Of a DNA stretch of 64,000 nt, positions 27,456-36,745 are shown piece after piece. The notes under the pieces are model-generated. The model did not search any database and was not told where the DNA came from. It was given only the letters and a program-made list of their open reading frames with translations. The translations under genes were made by a program, and so were the position numbers. Position 1 is the stretch's first letter. Each line of letters starts with the position of its first letter. The DNA is from an uncultured Muribaculaceae bacterium (GTDB lineage Bacteria > Bacteroidota > Bacteroidia > Bacteroidales > Muribaculaceae). The DNA is taken from positions 97,126 through 161,125 of the forward strand of contig CAJTPZ010000006.1 in the NCBI GenBank assembly GCA_910578395.1. The letters are read 5' to 3'.

Positions 27456-30400
27456 TTAGAAAGTCACATTGAGTCCGAAAGCGTAGGTGCGGTAAGGTGC
27501 GTATCCGTCGCCTGACATCATTTCCGGGTCGAGACCTTTGAACTTTGTGATTGTGCAGAGGTTTTCAAATGAAGCGTATACACGCACGTTCTGCATGTAG
27601 ATCTTGTTGATCCAATTGGCAGGAAGTGTGTAGCCGATGGTGAGATTCTTGAGTTTGAAGTAATCACCGTTCTGGAGGTGATACTCGCTCGCTGCTTTCT
27701 GCTGACCGTTGTCGGCGCCAGTCACGAAACGTGGGTTGGCTGAATTGATATTGGTGCGTGGATCGTTGGGGTTCTCTGGATCAAAGAAATAGTGGTCATA
27801 ACCGATTTCCTTGCCGATGCCGTAACCGTGGATTATGTTTGTCGAGTTCTGGGTGTTCTGGAAGTAATAGATCTTTGATCCGGCAGCACCTGACCATGCC
27901 ATAGACATGTCGATGCCTTTCCACTGTACAAAGCCCTGGAGTCCGAAGTAAACTTTCGGCATGGAAGAACTGCCCTGGAATGTGCGGTCATCATCGTTTC
28001 CGTAGATGCCGTCACCGTTTTTGTCGGCATAGATGTAGTCGCCATACCAGATGCGTCCTTTGCCAATGCCCTGTGTGGGATAGAACCGGTATCCGGCGTC
28101 GACCATGGCCTGAAGCCACTTCATGTCGGCTTCGGTGCGGATCATGCCGTCTTTAGGACCTCCGTTTATGTTGACAGAGCCGTCGGCGTTGAAGTGCGAT
28201 CCGCTGCCCTGGTAACGGTTGAGCAGATACCATTCGTTCATCTCATGGCCTTCGACCACGCGGGTGTTGCCTCCTGCCGATACGTTGCCGATGTTGTTTA
28301 CCCATACACGGTTGCCGTTGGCATCGGTCTGCCATTCCTGTATGACAGCGCCTTTGTATTTGGTGACACGGTTGCGGTTGACCGATGCGTTGGCTGAGAC
28401 GCTATAGCTCCAGTCGCCTACACGGTCGTTCCACGATACAGTGAATTCAGCACCTTTGTTGTTGACTTCCGCGAGGTTTTCGAGCGGAGCCGTGAAATTG
28501 GAAAGCATCGATGACAGTGTGGGACGGTAGAGGATGCCGTCGGTGTTCTTGTTGTAGACATCGATGGTACCCCACAGACGGTTGTTGAGCACGCTGAAGT
28601 CGAGACCTATGTTGGTCACTTCTGTGCTTTCCCATGTGAGAAGTGCATTGGCGAACTTATACATGCGCAGACCGCTTGTAAGTTTGTCACCGAATGATAC
28701 TTTGGCGTCGGGGCTATAGAGAGCCTGCCACTCATAGTTGCCGATAGAGTTGTTTCCGAGCTTACCCCACGAACCGCGTATTTTGAGATTGTTCAGCCAG
28801 TCGATGCTCTTCATGAAGTTTTCCTCGCTTATGCGCCAACCGGCAGAGAAGGAGGGGAAGAAACCCCAGCGGTTGTTTTTGGCAAAGCGTGATGATCCGT
28901 CATAACGCATGTTGACTTCTGCGAGGTATTTGCCGTCGAAAGCATAGTTTATGCGGCCAAACCATGAGCGCGATGAGTATTCCCAGTTGCTTCCGTAGAT
29001 ATACTGCGCGGTCGACATGGAATCGAAATCGGTAAGGTCTATGTCGGTCATGCCTTTTTTGCTGAGGTCACGTGAGCCGCCCCATTTGCGGAACTCCTCA
29101 TAACCTGCGAGCGCACCGATCTCGTGCTTTCCGAAACGGTTGTTGAATGAGAGGACATTTGTAGTTTTCCAGCTGCGGTCATATTGTTCCCAGTCGTAAA
29201 CGGCCTCTTCTTTCATGTTTGCCTCGGTTCGGTCATAGTTGAGCTCGATACCGCGGTTGAAGCTGACTTGCTGCAGGAATGGCGAGGGTGTCCACTTGTG
29301 GTTATTGCGGTAGTTGTCGTAGTAGAAATTTGAAGAGAAGTGCAGCCCCAGTGGAAGATTTATCTCCACGTAGGGGTTGACATAGATTTTATCCTGCTTG
29401 TAGTATCCGTGTTCGCCGGTGATGTTCAGGAGCACGTTGGATACGGTGCCTTCTTCTTCCGAGGTTTCCTGTCCGCCGTAAAGCCCATTGTAGTATGGGT
29501 AGATGCCGGGAGTGGATTTCTGCATCTGTATGTCCCACATCTGGCTGAGGTCATCGCGGCGCTGGTCGTTGTGGTATCCCCATGCACGCATACCGACGTC
29601 GATGTGTTTTGTCACGTGTGACAGGAGATCGGTGCGGAGATAAAATTTGTCGAGTCCGGCAGCGTCGATTATACCCGGATTATGGAGATAGGTTCCTGAA
29701 AGCATGTATTCTGTACGTTTTTCAGAACCTGTGAGCGTCACCGTGTGCTCCTGCATCCATTGTTTCTTGTAGAGTGTGTCGTACCAGTCGGTGTTTGGGT
29801 GGGTGACGTAGTTGGGTATGCCGTTTTCATTTAGCGCATTAGGATTGGCCGATGCATCGCGCCATTCCTTTATTGTGGCCTGAGAGAATTTTGCGGCCTG
29901 GTCGTTGTTGGTGTATGCCTCATTGATCATCTCCATATAGTCGGCATAGTTTGATACCTGGCGGATGATCTTCTGAGGTGTGTTGAGCGAGAATTTGCCT
30001 GAGTAAGTGACATTGACTTTGCCGTCTTTGCCTCGCTTTGTCGTGATGAGTATGACACCATTGGCACCGCGGTTACCGTAAATCGCGCATGATGCGGCAT
30101 CTTTAAGAATCGACACGGTAGCGACGTCGTTGGGATTGACTTCATTAAGGCTTGCCTCCATGCCGTCGACAAGAATGAGCGGGCCGGCTGAATTGAGTGT
30201 GCCAAGACCGCGTATGCTCACGTTCAGACCCTCGGAGTTTGGTTTACCGCCTGTCTGCATCACGTTAAGGCCCGCCGACATTCCTGACAGTGCCGCGCCC
30301 ATTGTGGTCATAGGACGGGAGTTTGTGGCTTCGGTGAAGTCAACACTTGCCACGGCTCCAGTCAGGTTCACTTTTTTCTGTGCGGCGTAACCTACCACCA

Positions 30401-30827
30401 CAACCTCGTCGAGAAGCTGGTCGTCGGGTTTGAGCTGCACTTCAAGAGTGGTATTATTTGTGACCTTTATCTCCTGAGTCACATATCCCAGATAGCTTAT
30501 TTCGAGGGTTGATCCGACGGGCAGACTGATAGAGAATTTTCCGTCTATATTGGTGTTGACACCATTGGATGTGCCTTTCTGTTTTACGATCGCGTTGATT
30601 AGAGGATCGCTGTTGGAGGCATCGATGACTGTACCGCGTATGGTGACATTTACAGCCTGATCGGCTGTCATGGCGGCATGTTCGGTAGCTGTAGCTGCGT
30701 CAGAGGCTGTAGCTGCGCTGATGCCTGTTGAAAGCAACAGTGCCGACACTGTCGCTGCGCATACCGAAGAGGCACGGCGCATTGTCAGAGACCGGTTACT
30801 TTTACGAGCCTTTTGAAATTGCTTCAT
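27456..30827 (-). CDS. SusC/RagA-family TonB-linked outer-membrane transporter
   Basis: 1123 residues. A long basic leader precedes the hydrophobic signal segment (about 22-42); then come a CarboxypepD_reg-like domain (about 62-140), the plug domain with GNRGANGVILITTKRG at about 250-265, and the barrel ending in FGLNVTF. It is the nutrient porin of the GH43/GH29 locus and sits 47 bases downstream of the GH43 gene on the same strand, so GH43, susC and susD form one operon. No STN domain. The start at 30827 gives a long n-region; the ATG at residue 16 is an alternative. Confidence 0.93.
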   Translation of the reverse strand: MKQFQKARKSNRSLTMRRASSVCAATVSALLLSTGISAATASDAATATEHAAMTADQAVNVTIRGTVIDASNSDPLINAIVKQKGTSNGVNTNIDGKFSISLPVGSTLEISYLGYVTQEIKVTNNTTLEVQLKPDDQLLDEVVVVGYAAQKKVNLTGAVASVDFTEATNSRPMTTMGAALSGMSAGLNVMQTGGKPNSEGLNVSIRGLGTLNSAGPLILVDGMEASLNEVNPNDVATVSILKDAASCAIYGNRGANGVILITTKRGKDGKVNVTYSGKFSLNTPQKIIRQVSNYADYMEMINEAYTNNDQAAKFSQATIKEWRDASANPNALNENGIPNYVTHPNTDWYDTLYKKQWMQEHTVTLTGSEKRTEYMLSGTYLHNPGIIDAAGLDKFYLRTDLLSHVTKHIDVGMRAWGYHNDQRRDDLSQMWDIQMQKSTPGIYPYYNGLYGGQETSEEEGTVSNVLLNITGEHGYYKQDKIYVNPYVEINLPLGLHFSSNFYYDNYRNNHKWTPSPFLQQVSFNRGIELNYDRTEANMKEEAVYDWEQYDRSWKTTNVLSFNNRFGKHEIGALAGYEEFRKWGGSRDLSKKGMTDIDLTDFDSMSTAQYIYGSNWEYSSRSWFGRINYAFDGKYLAEVNMRYDGSSRFAKNNRWGFFPSFSAGWRISEENFMKSIDWLNNLKIRGSWGKLGNNSIGNYEWQALYSPDAKVSFGDKLTSGLRMYKFANALLTWESTEVTNIGLDFSVLNNRLWGTIDVYNKNTDGILYRPTLSSMLSNFTAPLENLAEVNNKGAEFTVSWNDRVGDWSYSVSANASVNRNRVTKYKGAVIQEWQTDANGNRVWVNNIGNVSAGGNTRVVEGHEMNEWYLLNRYQGSGSHFNADGSVNINGGPKDGMIRTEADMKWLQAMVDAGYRFYPTQGIGKGRIWYGDYIYADKNGDGIYGNDDDRTFQGSSSMPKVYFGLQGFVQWKGIDMSMAWSGAAGSKIYYFQNTQNSTNIIHGYGIGKEIGYDHYFFDPENPNDPRTNINSANPRFVTGADNGQQKAASEYHLQNGDYFKLKNLTIGYTLPANWINKIYMQNVRVYASFENLCTITKFKGLDPEMMSGDGYAPYRTYAFGLNVTF

Positions 30828-30874
30828 AAGCTTGATTTTTAAGTGTAATTGATTGGTATACTATAATAATGGTA

Positions 30875-31861
30875 TTATTTTTTTAAGGCAGCCTTAATTA
30901 TATTGTCCTGTGAAATGACCATCTGTGGTTCATTGCCTTCGGTAAATTCGACAGTTGAGATGTACATTTCACGCGGGTGTACTACACCGGGACTTTTGTG
31001 GGCATGAAAAACTATGCGCATGTCGCCGTTTTTGTCGATGAACATGGCACTGTGCCCGACTCCTTCCAGTCGACCATAAGATTTTGTTTCAGGAAATTGA
31101 AAGATCGGATTGTTTTCGTATTTTACCCAAGGGCCTGCCGGTGATTTGGCGGTTGCGACCCCCAAGCCGTATTCAGGATTTGTATATCCATTGCCTGAAT
31201 AGGTCATATAATAGGTATCGCCATGTTTCACGACAAATGAGCCTTCGTTGACACTTTCTTTTTCCCACTTCTGGCTTTGTGCGATGCAAGGAGTGTGGTT
31301 CTGGTCTTTTACAGATAAAAGGTCGGTATTAAGTTCGACAACGTGTACATGGCCACCTTTGTCATCAAATATGTCGTAGAACATGTAAGGTGTGCCGTCG
31401 GTATCGATAAACAGCGAATTGTCGATTGTGCGTATCTTATCGAAAAGCGGCTGCTTCTCTTTCTGAATGAATGGTCCTAGAGGCGATGTGGCTTCTGCAA
31501 CACATGTGTGCTCTTCAGCAGTATAGTACATTAGGTAGCGGTCGCCTACACGATAGATTTCCGGAGCCCAGAACCAATGATCTCCATATGAATCAAAGTT
31601 GTTCAGAGCACGTCCGGCATGTTTCCAATATTTCAGATCGTCGGACGTGTAGACGTCTATGCCGGTATCGCCGGTGCCATAAGCATAATAGGTATCGCCA
31701 TCCAGAAGTATAAAGGGATCGGCAAATTCGATTCCTTGTTCGACAGGAGTGAAGTCCGGTTTGCCTTGGGTGTTGTCTTCATCGGCTTTGCACGAGCCAA
31801 ATACAATGATTCCGGCAAGTGCCAGTGATAAATTGGTTAATGCTTTCAATGGAAAGTTCAT
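30875..31861 (-). CDS. GH43-family glycoside hydrolase, lipoprotein
   Basis: 328 residues with signal peptide and lipobox FGSCK. The five-bladed propeller of GH43 is visible: ADPFILLDGDTYYAYGT carries the general-base aspartate, WAPEIYRVGDRYLMYYT, RTIDNSLFIDTDGTPYMFYD has the modulating aspartate, and NEGSFVVKHGDTYYMTYSG the general-acid glutamate. GH43 enzymes mostly remove alpha-L-arabinofuranose or beta-D-xylose (some act on galactans); which one applies cannot be told here. It is the first gene of the operon and lies next to a region bracketed by two inverted palindromes. Confidence 0.9.
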   Translation of the reverse strand: MNFPLKALTNLSLALAGIIVFGSCKADEDNTQGKPDFTPVEQGIEFADPFILLDGDTYYAYGTGDTGIDVYTSDDLKYWKHAGRALNNFDSYGDHWFWAPEIYRVGDRYLMYYTAEEHTCVAEATSPLGPFIQKEKQPLFDKIRTIDNSLFIDTDGTPYMFYDIFDDKGGHVHVVELNTDLLSVKDQNHTPCIAQSQKWEKESVNEGSFVVKHGDTYYMTYSGNGYTNPEYGLGVATAKSPAGPWVKYENNPIFQFPETKSYGRLEGVGHSAMFIDKNGDMRIVFHAHKSPGVVHPREMYISTVEFTEGNEPQMVISQDNIIKAALKK

Positions 31862-31915
31862 GAAAACAGTGTTTTAATGATGTTATGAATTTTAAGGTAA
31901 CTGTGTTTAGGCAAC

Positions 31916-31938
31916 TGTATCTCTTGGTAAGAGATACA
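31916..31938. repeat. 23-bp palindrome, left copy
   Basis: Arms TGTATCTCTT and AAGAGATACA surround a GGT centre. The copy at 32113 has the same arms with centre ACC, so the two 23-mers are exact reverse complements. This copy starts 54 bases upstream of the GH43 start codon, in the expected leader or promoter. It could be a recombination site, an operator or an RNA hairpin. Confidence 0.85.
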
Positions 31939-32112
31939 TGTTCTATTTGTAAAATTATATATTTTTCTCAAATTTTCACAAAATCAGCAAAAAAAATTGC
32001 ACCAAACTATTTCTCTCGACTTTAAATTTTAAAGCGAAAAGTTTGAATTGTTTAAAATTTAATTACAAGCCCGGCAGATAAATACATGTAATTTAGCTGC
32101 TTATATATTAGT

Positions 32113-32135
32113 TGTATCTCTTACCAAGAGATACA
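32113..32135. repeat. 23-bp palindrome, right copy
   Basis: Arms TGTATCTCTT and AAGAGATACA surround an ACC centre; the dyad extends by two further bases on each side (32111-32137). It lies about 70 bases after the ribD stop, so it may also act as the ribD terminator, and a T-rich run follows on the plus strand. The 174 bases between the two copies are AT-rich, and I see no clear TAnnTTTG box pointing toward GH43. The whole gap 31862-32206 has no coding frame. Confidence 0.85.
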
Positions 32136-32206
32136 ACTATTTTTTAATAAAATTTCGGGTATAAAAATTAAATGTGAATTAACTGAAAAAACAATTAATA
32201 GCGTTT

Positions 32207-33241
32207 TCAATATTGATTAATGGGCGGTTGCTTTAAAAGGGAGTGTTTATGAAAGATCTTACGGCCGTCTACTTCAATAATACTGTCGGGTATTCCGGGG
32301 AAAACCGGGGCTTGATGAATGCCGTCTTCACCAAGATCGAAGGGGGCGATTTCAGCTCTTGCCTCATCCCAGAGCTGTGCCTTGATGAAACTTTCAAGAA
32401 GACGAGGCCCGGCTTCTACAAGTACTGAGGTAATGCCATAATTCCTATACAATAATCTCATGATGTCGTTCAGACTCTGTGTGTGGCAATCGATTGTCAA
32501 TGCTGTATCTGGGCAATCTGTGATAAGTCGGAGATTATCATCAGGTTTTTCGTTACGGTAGATTATGACAGGCTTTGGAGATTTGCCCCAGTTCCAGTAT
32601 CTTACATCGAGCCGAGGGTTATCGGCATTGGCTGTGCGGGCCGAGGTGAGTATGCAGTCGTTGAGTGAGCGTAGCCTGTGTGTGAGAGTTTGTGTCAGCC
32701 GAGTTGAAAATGCCATCGGATGCCTTGAGATGCTGTCCATCCAACCGTCGGCACTCTGTGCCCATTTTAATGTGATATATGGACGGCCGAGACTGTGTGC
32801 GGTCATGAACCGCCGGTTGAGATCGACAGCCTCATTTTTCAGGATTCCGACCGTAACTTCTATCCCGGCTTCACGTAGCATAGCAATCCCACGCCCTGAG
32901 ACTTTCGGGAACGGATCCAGAGTCGCCACTACAACACGCCGCACATTACAGTCAATCAACAATCGGGCGCATGGTGGAGTCTTGCCGTAGTGACTGCATG
33001 GCTCGAGCGTGACATAGACGGTGGATTGCGGCAGCAAGTGCCGGTCGCTGTCGGTAACCGACCGGATTGCGTTTACTTCGGCATGGGGTCCACCGCATCG
33101 GCGATGCCATCCTTCACCAATCACCCGGCCATCGGGGGCGACAACAACAGCACCTACCATAGGATTTGGTGATGCGTGCTGGAGTCCGTGTAGTGCGAGC
33201 TCAAGCGCCCGCCTCATGTAAAGCCTGTCGTTCATCTCCAT
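32207..33241 (-). CDS. ribD: Bifunctional diaminohydroxyphosphoribosylaminopyrimidine deaminase / reductase
   Basis: This enzyme performs two steps of riboflavin synthesis. The N-terminal deaminase domain has the zinc motifs HAEVNAI (HAE) and PCSHYGKTPPC (PC-x8-C), with SPNPMVGAVVV before them; the C-terminal reductase domain starts near 150 (RPYITLKWAQSADG) and is complete. About 345 residues, a normal size. Translation starts at the ATG at 33241 (MEMNDR) or, better suited to the promoter position, the ATG at 33235. No other riboflavin genes lie next to it, and no FMN riboswitch fits in the very short leader. Confidence 0.92.
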   Translation of the reverse strand: MEMNDRLYMRRALELALHGLQHASPNPMVGAVVVAPDGRVIGEGWHRRCGGPHAEVNAIRSVTDSDRHLLPQSTVYVTLEPCSHYGKTPPCARLLIDCNVRRVVVATLDPFPKVSGRGIAMLREAGIEVTVGILKNEAVDLNRRFMTAHSLGRPYITLKWAQSADGWMDSISRHPMAFSTRLTQTLTHRLRSLNDCILTSARTANADNPRLDVRYWNWGKSPKPVIIYRNEKPDDNLRLITDCPDTALTIDCHTQSLNDIMRLLYRNYGITSVLVEAGPRLLESFIKAQLWDEARAEIAPFDLGEDGIHQAPVFPGIPDSIIEVDGRKIFHKHSLLKQPPINQY

Positions 33242-33242
33242 G

Positions 33243-33271
33243 CAAAGATAGCTATTATTGTTCATTGGCAA
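33243..33271 (-). promoter_or_regulatory. Promoter of ribD, almost touching the start codon
   Basis: On the minus strand TATCTTTG (33250-33243) ends one base before the ATG at 33241; a TTG (33271-33269) lies 18 bases before the -7 box. The transcript would begin at or within the first codons, so ribD is probably leaderless or starts at 33235. Confidence 0.6.
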
Positions 33272-33331
33272 TTATATTAAATCGGTAAGAGGGGAGTGTC
33301 ATTTAAGACAGTAGATTTAGATATATTTCCG

Positions 33332-33339
33332 TATCTTTG
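33332..33339 (+). promoter_or_regulatory. -7 box TATCTTTG of lepA
   Basis: Exact -7 consensus, 31 bases before the lepA ATG and divergent to the ribD promoter. Confidence 0.6.
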
Positions 33340-33370
33340 TCAATATAAAACGACAGTATTGACCGATTAG

Positions 33371-35158
33371 ATGAAAAATATCCGCAATTTCTGCATTATT
33401 GCTCATATAGACCATGGCAAGTCGACTTTGGCAGACCGTCTTCTGGAACGCACAAATACTATATCAGCCAAGGACATGGAGGCTCAGGTGCTCGATGACA
33501 TGGATCTCGAGCGAGAGCGTGGCATAACGATCAAGAGCCATGCCATACAGATGCAACATGTAGTTGACGGGGAGAAATATACGCTTAACCTCATTGATAC
33601 TCCGGGACATGTGGATTTCTCATACGAGGTGTCACGCTCAATTGCCGCGTGCGAGGGCGCTCTACTTATAGTCGATGCTTCGCAGGGCATTCAGGCTCAG
33701 ACGATTTCCAATCTGTACATGGCTATCGACAATGATCTTGAGATAATTCCTGTGCTAAACAAGTGTGATCTTGACAGCGCTAATCCCGATGAGGTGGAGG
33801 ATCAGATTGTGGATCTGCTCGGTTGCGACAGTTCGGATATCATACGTGCCAGCGGCAAGACCGGTATGGGAGTGGATGATATTCTTGAGGCTATAGTGAA
33901 GCGTATACCTGCTCCGCAGGGTGATCCTGACGCTCCTTTGCAGGCTCTTATATTTGACTCGGTTTTCAATCCGTTCAGAGGGATCATCGCATATTTCAAG
34001 ATTGAAAACGGCACCATACACAAAAATGATTTTGTGAAGTTTGTGGCGACCGGTAAAGAATACCATGCCGATGAGATAGGCGTATTGAATCTTGAAATGT
34101 TGCCGCGCGAGGAGCTTTCGGCCGGTAATGTGGGGTATATAATATCGGGCATCAAGACCTCGAAGGAGGTTAAGGTAGGTGACACGATCACTCATGTCCA
34201 GAGGCCATGTGAAAATGCTATAGACGGTTTTGAGGAGGTCAAGCCTATGGTATTTGCGGGTGTTTACCCGATAGAGACCGAGGATTTTGAAAATCTGCGT
34301 GCTTCACTTGAAAAACTGCAGTTAAACGACGCATCGCTTACTTTTCAGCCGGAATCATCGGTGGCGCTCGGATTCGGATTCCGCTGCGGTTTCCTCGGAT
34401 TGCTTCACATGGAGATTATTCAGGAACGTCTCGGCCGCGAGTTTGATATGGATGTGATCACTACGGTACCCAATGTGTCGTATCGTGTATATGATAAAAA
34501 GAACCAGATGACCGAGGTGCATAATCCTTCAGGTCTTCCGGATATAACACTAATCGATCATATAGAGGAGCCGTATATACGTTCATCTATCATTACTACA
34601 GCCGATTTCATCGGTCCTATCATGACTCTATGTCTTGGTAAGCGTGGTGAACTTGTCAAACAGGAGTTTATTTCAGGTAACCGTGTGGAACTGATATTTG
34701 ACATGCCGCTTGGCGAGATCGTGATTGATTTCTATGACAAGCTGAAAAGCATATCGAAGGGCTATGCTTCGTTTGACTATCATATAAGTGGTTTCCGTCC
34801 GTCGCGTCTCGTGAAACTCGATATTCTCCTGAACGGAGAAAGTGTGGATGCTCTTTCTACGCTAACCCATGCCGACAATGCTGTCACATTCGGCCGTCGT
34901 ATGTGCGAAAAACTGAAAGAACTTATACCACGACAGCAGTTTGATATTGCGATTCAGGCCGCTATCGGGGCTAAAATTGTCGCTCGCGAGACTATCAAGG
35001 CCGTCAGAAAGGATGTTACAGCCAAATGTTACGGAGGTGATATATCGCGAAAACGCAAACTTCTTGAAAAACAGAAGAAGGGAAAGAAGCGCATGAAACA
35101 GATTGGCTCTGTCGAAGTGCCGCAAAAGGCTTTCCTTGCAGTGCTTAAACTGGACTGA
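33371..35158 (+). CDS. lepA: Elongation factor 4 (LepA)
   Basis: 595 residues, the usual size. The GTPase motifs are all present: AHIDHGKST (G1), RGITI (G2), DTPGH (G3), NKCDL (G4). Domain II, the EF-G-like domains III and V, and the LepA-specific C-terminal domain (YGGDISRKRKLLEKQKKGKK) follow. LepA binds ribosomes and assists initiation or back-translocation. It heads a plus-strand run with ybaK, aroC and a YhcC-like gene with spacers of 19 bases or overlaps. Confidence 0.97.
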   Translation: MKNIRNFCIIAHIDHGKSTLADRLLERTNTISAKDMEAQVLDDMDLERERGITIKSHAIQMQHVVDGEKYTLNLIDTPGHVDFSYEVSRSIAACEGALLIVDASQGIQAQTISNLYMAIDNDLEIIPVLNKCDLDSANPDEVEDQIVDLLGCDSSDIIRASGKTGMGVDDILEAIVKRIPAPQGDPDAPLQALIFDSVFNPFRGIIAYFKIENGTIHKNDFVKFVATGKEYHADEIGVLNLEMLPREELSAGNVGYIISGIKTSKEVKVGDTITHVQRPCENAIDGFEEVKPMVFAGVYPIETEDFENLRASLEKLQLNDASLTFQPESSVALGFGFRCGFLGLLHMEIIQERLGREFDMDVITTVPNVSYRVYDKKNQMTEVHNPSGLPDITLIDHIEEPYIRSSIITTADFIGPIMTLCLGKRGELVKQEFISGNRVELIFDMPLGEIVIDFYDKLKSISKGYASFDYHISGFRPSRLVKLDILLNGESVDALSTLTHADNAVTFGRRMCEKLKELIPRQQFDIAIQAAIGAKIVARETIKAVRKDVTAKCYGGDISRKRKLLEKQKKGKKRMKQIGSVEVPQKAFLAVLKLD

Positions 35159-35177
35159 CGACTTGTAGAATTCTGAT

Positions 35178-35666
35178 ATGGCAGCACCACACCGCACCAA
35201 TGCAGCCCGTCTGCTCGACAGCGCTCATATAGCATACGAGCTTGTGCCTTATCCGGTGGATGAGGACAATCTTGCGGCACAGCATATCGCCGACACGCTT
35301 GGCGAGGATATAAACCGAGTGTTTAAAACGCTTGTACTGCGCGGCGACAAGTCGGGATATTTTGTGTGTGTCGTGCCGGGCAATATGGAGGTCGACCTTA
35401 AGAAGTCGGCTAAGGCAGCCGGTGCCAAAAAGGCCGATCTGATCCCGATGAAGGATCTGCTGCCTACAACGGGTTACATACGCGGCGGTTGCAGTCCGGT
35501 GGGAATGAAAAAAAAGTTTCCTACATTTTTTCATTCCACTGCATTGGATTTTGATTTTATTTATGTCAGCGGCGGACAGCGTGGTCTGCAGTTGAAAATT
35601 AATCCGGCCGACCTTATCTCTTATGTCGGGGCAGAGGTGGCCGATATAGCTTGTCTGCCATCATGA
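35178..35666 (+). CDS. ybaK: Cys-tRNA(Pro)/Cys-tRNA(Cys) deacylase (YbaK/EbsC family)
   Basis: 162 residues of the YbaK/aminoacyl-tRNA editing domain. The blocks YPVDEDNLAAQHIADTLG, VFKTLVLRGDKSGYFVCVVP and GYIRGGCSPVGMKKKFPTF fit the family; the lysine in FKTLV is the conserved tRNA-editing residue. YbaK hydrolyses mischarged Cys-tRNA(Pro). It lies 19 bases after lepA and its stop overlaps the aroC ATG, so the three are likely co-transcribed. Confidence 0.9.
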   Translation: MAAPHRTNAARLLDSAHIAYELVPYPVDEDNLAAQHIADTLGEDINRVFKTLVLRGDKSGYFVCVVPGNMEVDLKKSAKAAGAKKADLIPMKDLLPTTGYIRGGCSPVGMKKKFPTFFHSTALDFDFIYVSGGQRGLQLKINPADLISYVGAEVADIACLPS

Positions 35667-36745
35667 ATACTTACGGTAATATTTTTCGTCTGACTGAATT
35701 TGGTGAATCACACGGTCCGGCGCTTGGCGGTGTGATCGACGGCATGCCTTCGGGAATTGAGATTGATCTTGACCGCATACAGCATCAGCTTGACCGTCGC
35801 CGTCCGGGTCAAAGCACGATTGTGACAGCCCGCGACGAGAAAGACCGAGTAGAGATTCTGTCGGGTGTGTTTGAGGGTAAGACGACCGGTACGCCTATCG
35901 GATTTATTGTGAAAAACTCCGATCAGCATTCGTCGGACTATGAAAATCTGCGAGACGTGTGTCGTCCGTCTCATGCCGACTATACTTATTCGCAAAAGTA
36001 TGGAATACGTGATCATAGAGGTGGTGGCCGATCCTCGGCTCGCGCGACTCTGAGCCGTGTTGTAGGAGGCGCACTCGCAATGGAGGCACTGCGTACACAA
36101 GGCATACGGATTTATGCCTATACATCGAGTGTTGGGTCGATAAATCTTCCTGATGATTTTGAGGAAGTGCTTGGAGATCCGGCTGTGATCGATACTAATC
36201 CGGTGCGATGTCCGGCTACCGATGTGGCAGCTGCAATGGAGGCCTATATCCGTGAAGTCAAGGGAAAAGGTGATACTGTAGGGGGTGTTGTGACCTGTGT
36301 GATTACCGGATTGCCGGTCGGCCTTGGCCAGCCTGTCTTTGATAAACTCAATGCCCGTCTTGCGGCAGCTATGATGAGTATAAATGCCGCAAAAGGTTTT
36401 GAGGTTGGTATGGGATTCAAGGGATGCACTAATCTTGGCAGTGTCATGAATGACCAGTGGGTTGTGGATTCCGATGGCAGGGTCTCTACTTCGACCAATA
36501 ACTCTGGTGGTATCCAGGGTGGTATCTCCAATGGCATGCCTGTGGTGTTCAGAGTGGCATTCAAGCCTGTTGCCACAGTACTGCGTCAGACCGACGGTGT
36601 CACTTCAGGTGGAGAACCGGTATCTGTTATGCCCAGAGGACGTCACGATCCATGTGTGCTTCCACGCGCAGTGCCGGTGGTAGAGGCAATGGCAGCCATG
36701 ACTGTGCTTGATGCTATGCTTCTTGACCGGGCTGTGAGATGGTGA
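35663..36745 (+). CDS. aroC: Chorismate synthase
   Basis: The last enzyme of the shikimate pathway, converting EPSP to chorismate with reduced FMN. 360 residues. Family signatures are GESHGPALGGVIDGMP near the start, RGGGRSSARATLSRV at about 122-136, and SGGIQGGISNGMPV at about 275-288. The start is taken at 35663 (MNTYGNIF), four bases overlapping the ybaK stop; an upstream TTG at 35651 is less likely. It overlaps the next gene by seven bases. Confidence 0.96.
   Translation: MNTYGNIFRLTEFGESHGPALGGVIDGMPSGIEIDLDRIQHQLDRRRPGQSTIVTARDEKDRVEILSGVFEGKTTGTPIGFIVKNSDQHSSDYENLRDVCRPSHADYTYSQKYGIRDHRGGGRSSARATLSRVVGGALAMEALRTQGIRIYAYTSSVGSINLPDDFEEVLGDPAVIDTNPVRCPATDVAAAMEAYIREVKGKGDTVGGVVTCVITGLPVGLGQPVFDKLNARLAAAMMSINAAKGFEVGMGFKGCTNLGSVMNDQWVVDSDGRVSTSTNNSGGIQGGISNGMPVVFRVAFKPVATVLRQTDGVTSGGEPVSVMPRGRHDPCVLPRAVPVVEAMAAMTVLDAMLLDRAVRW

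Noticed and set aside
31939..32112. Search for a small gene or phage-type attachment site between the two palindromes
   Set aside because: The 174 bases are AT-rich with stops in all frames, and there is no integrase gene or tRNA next to them.
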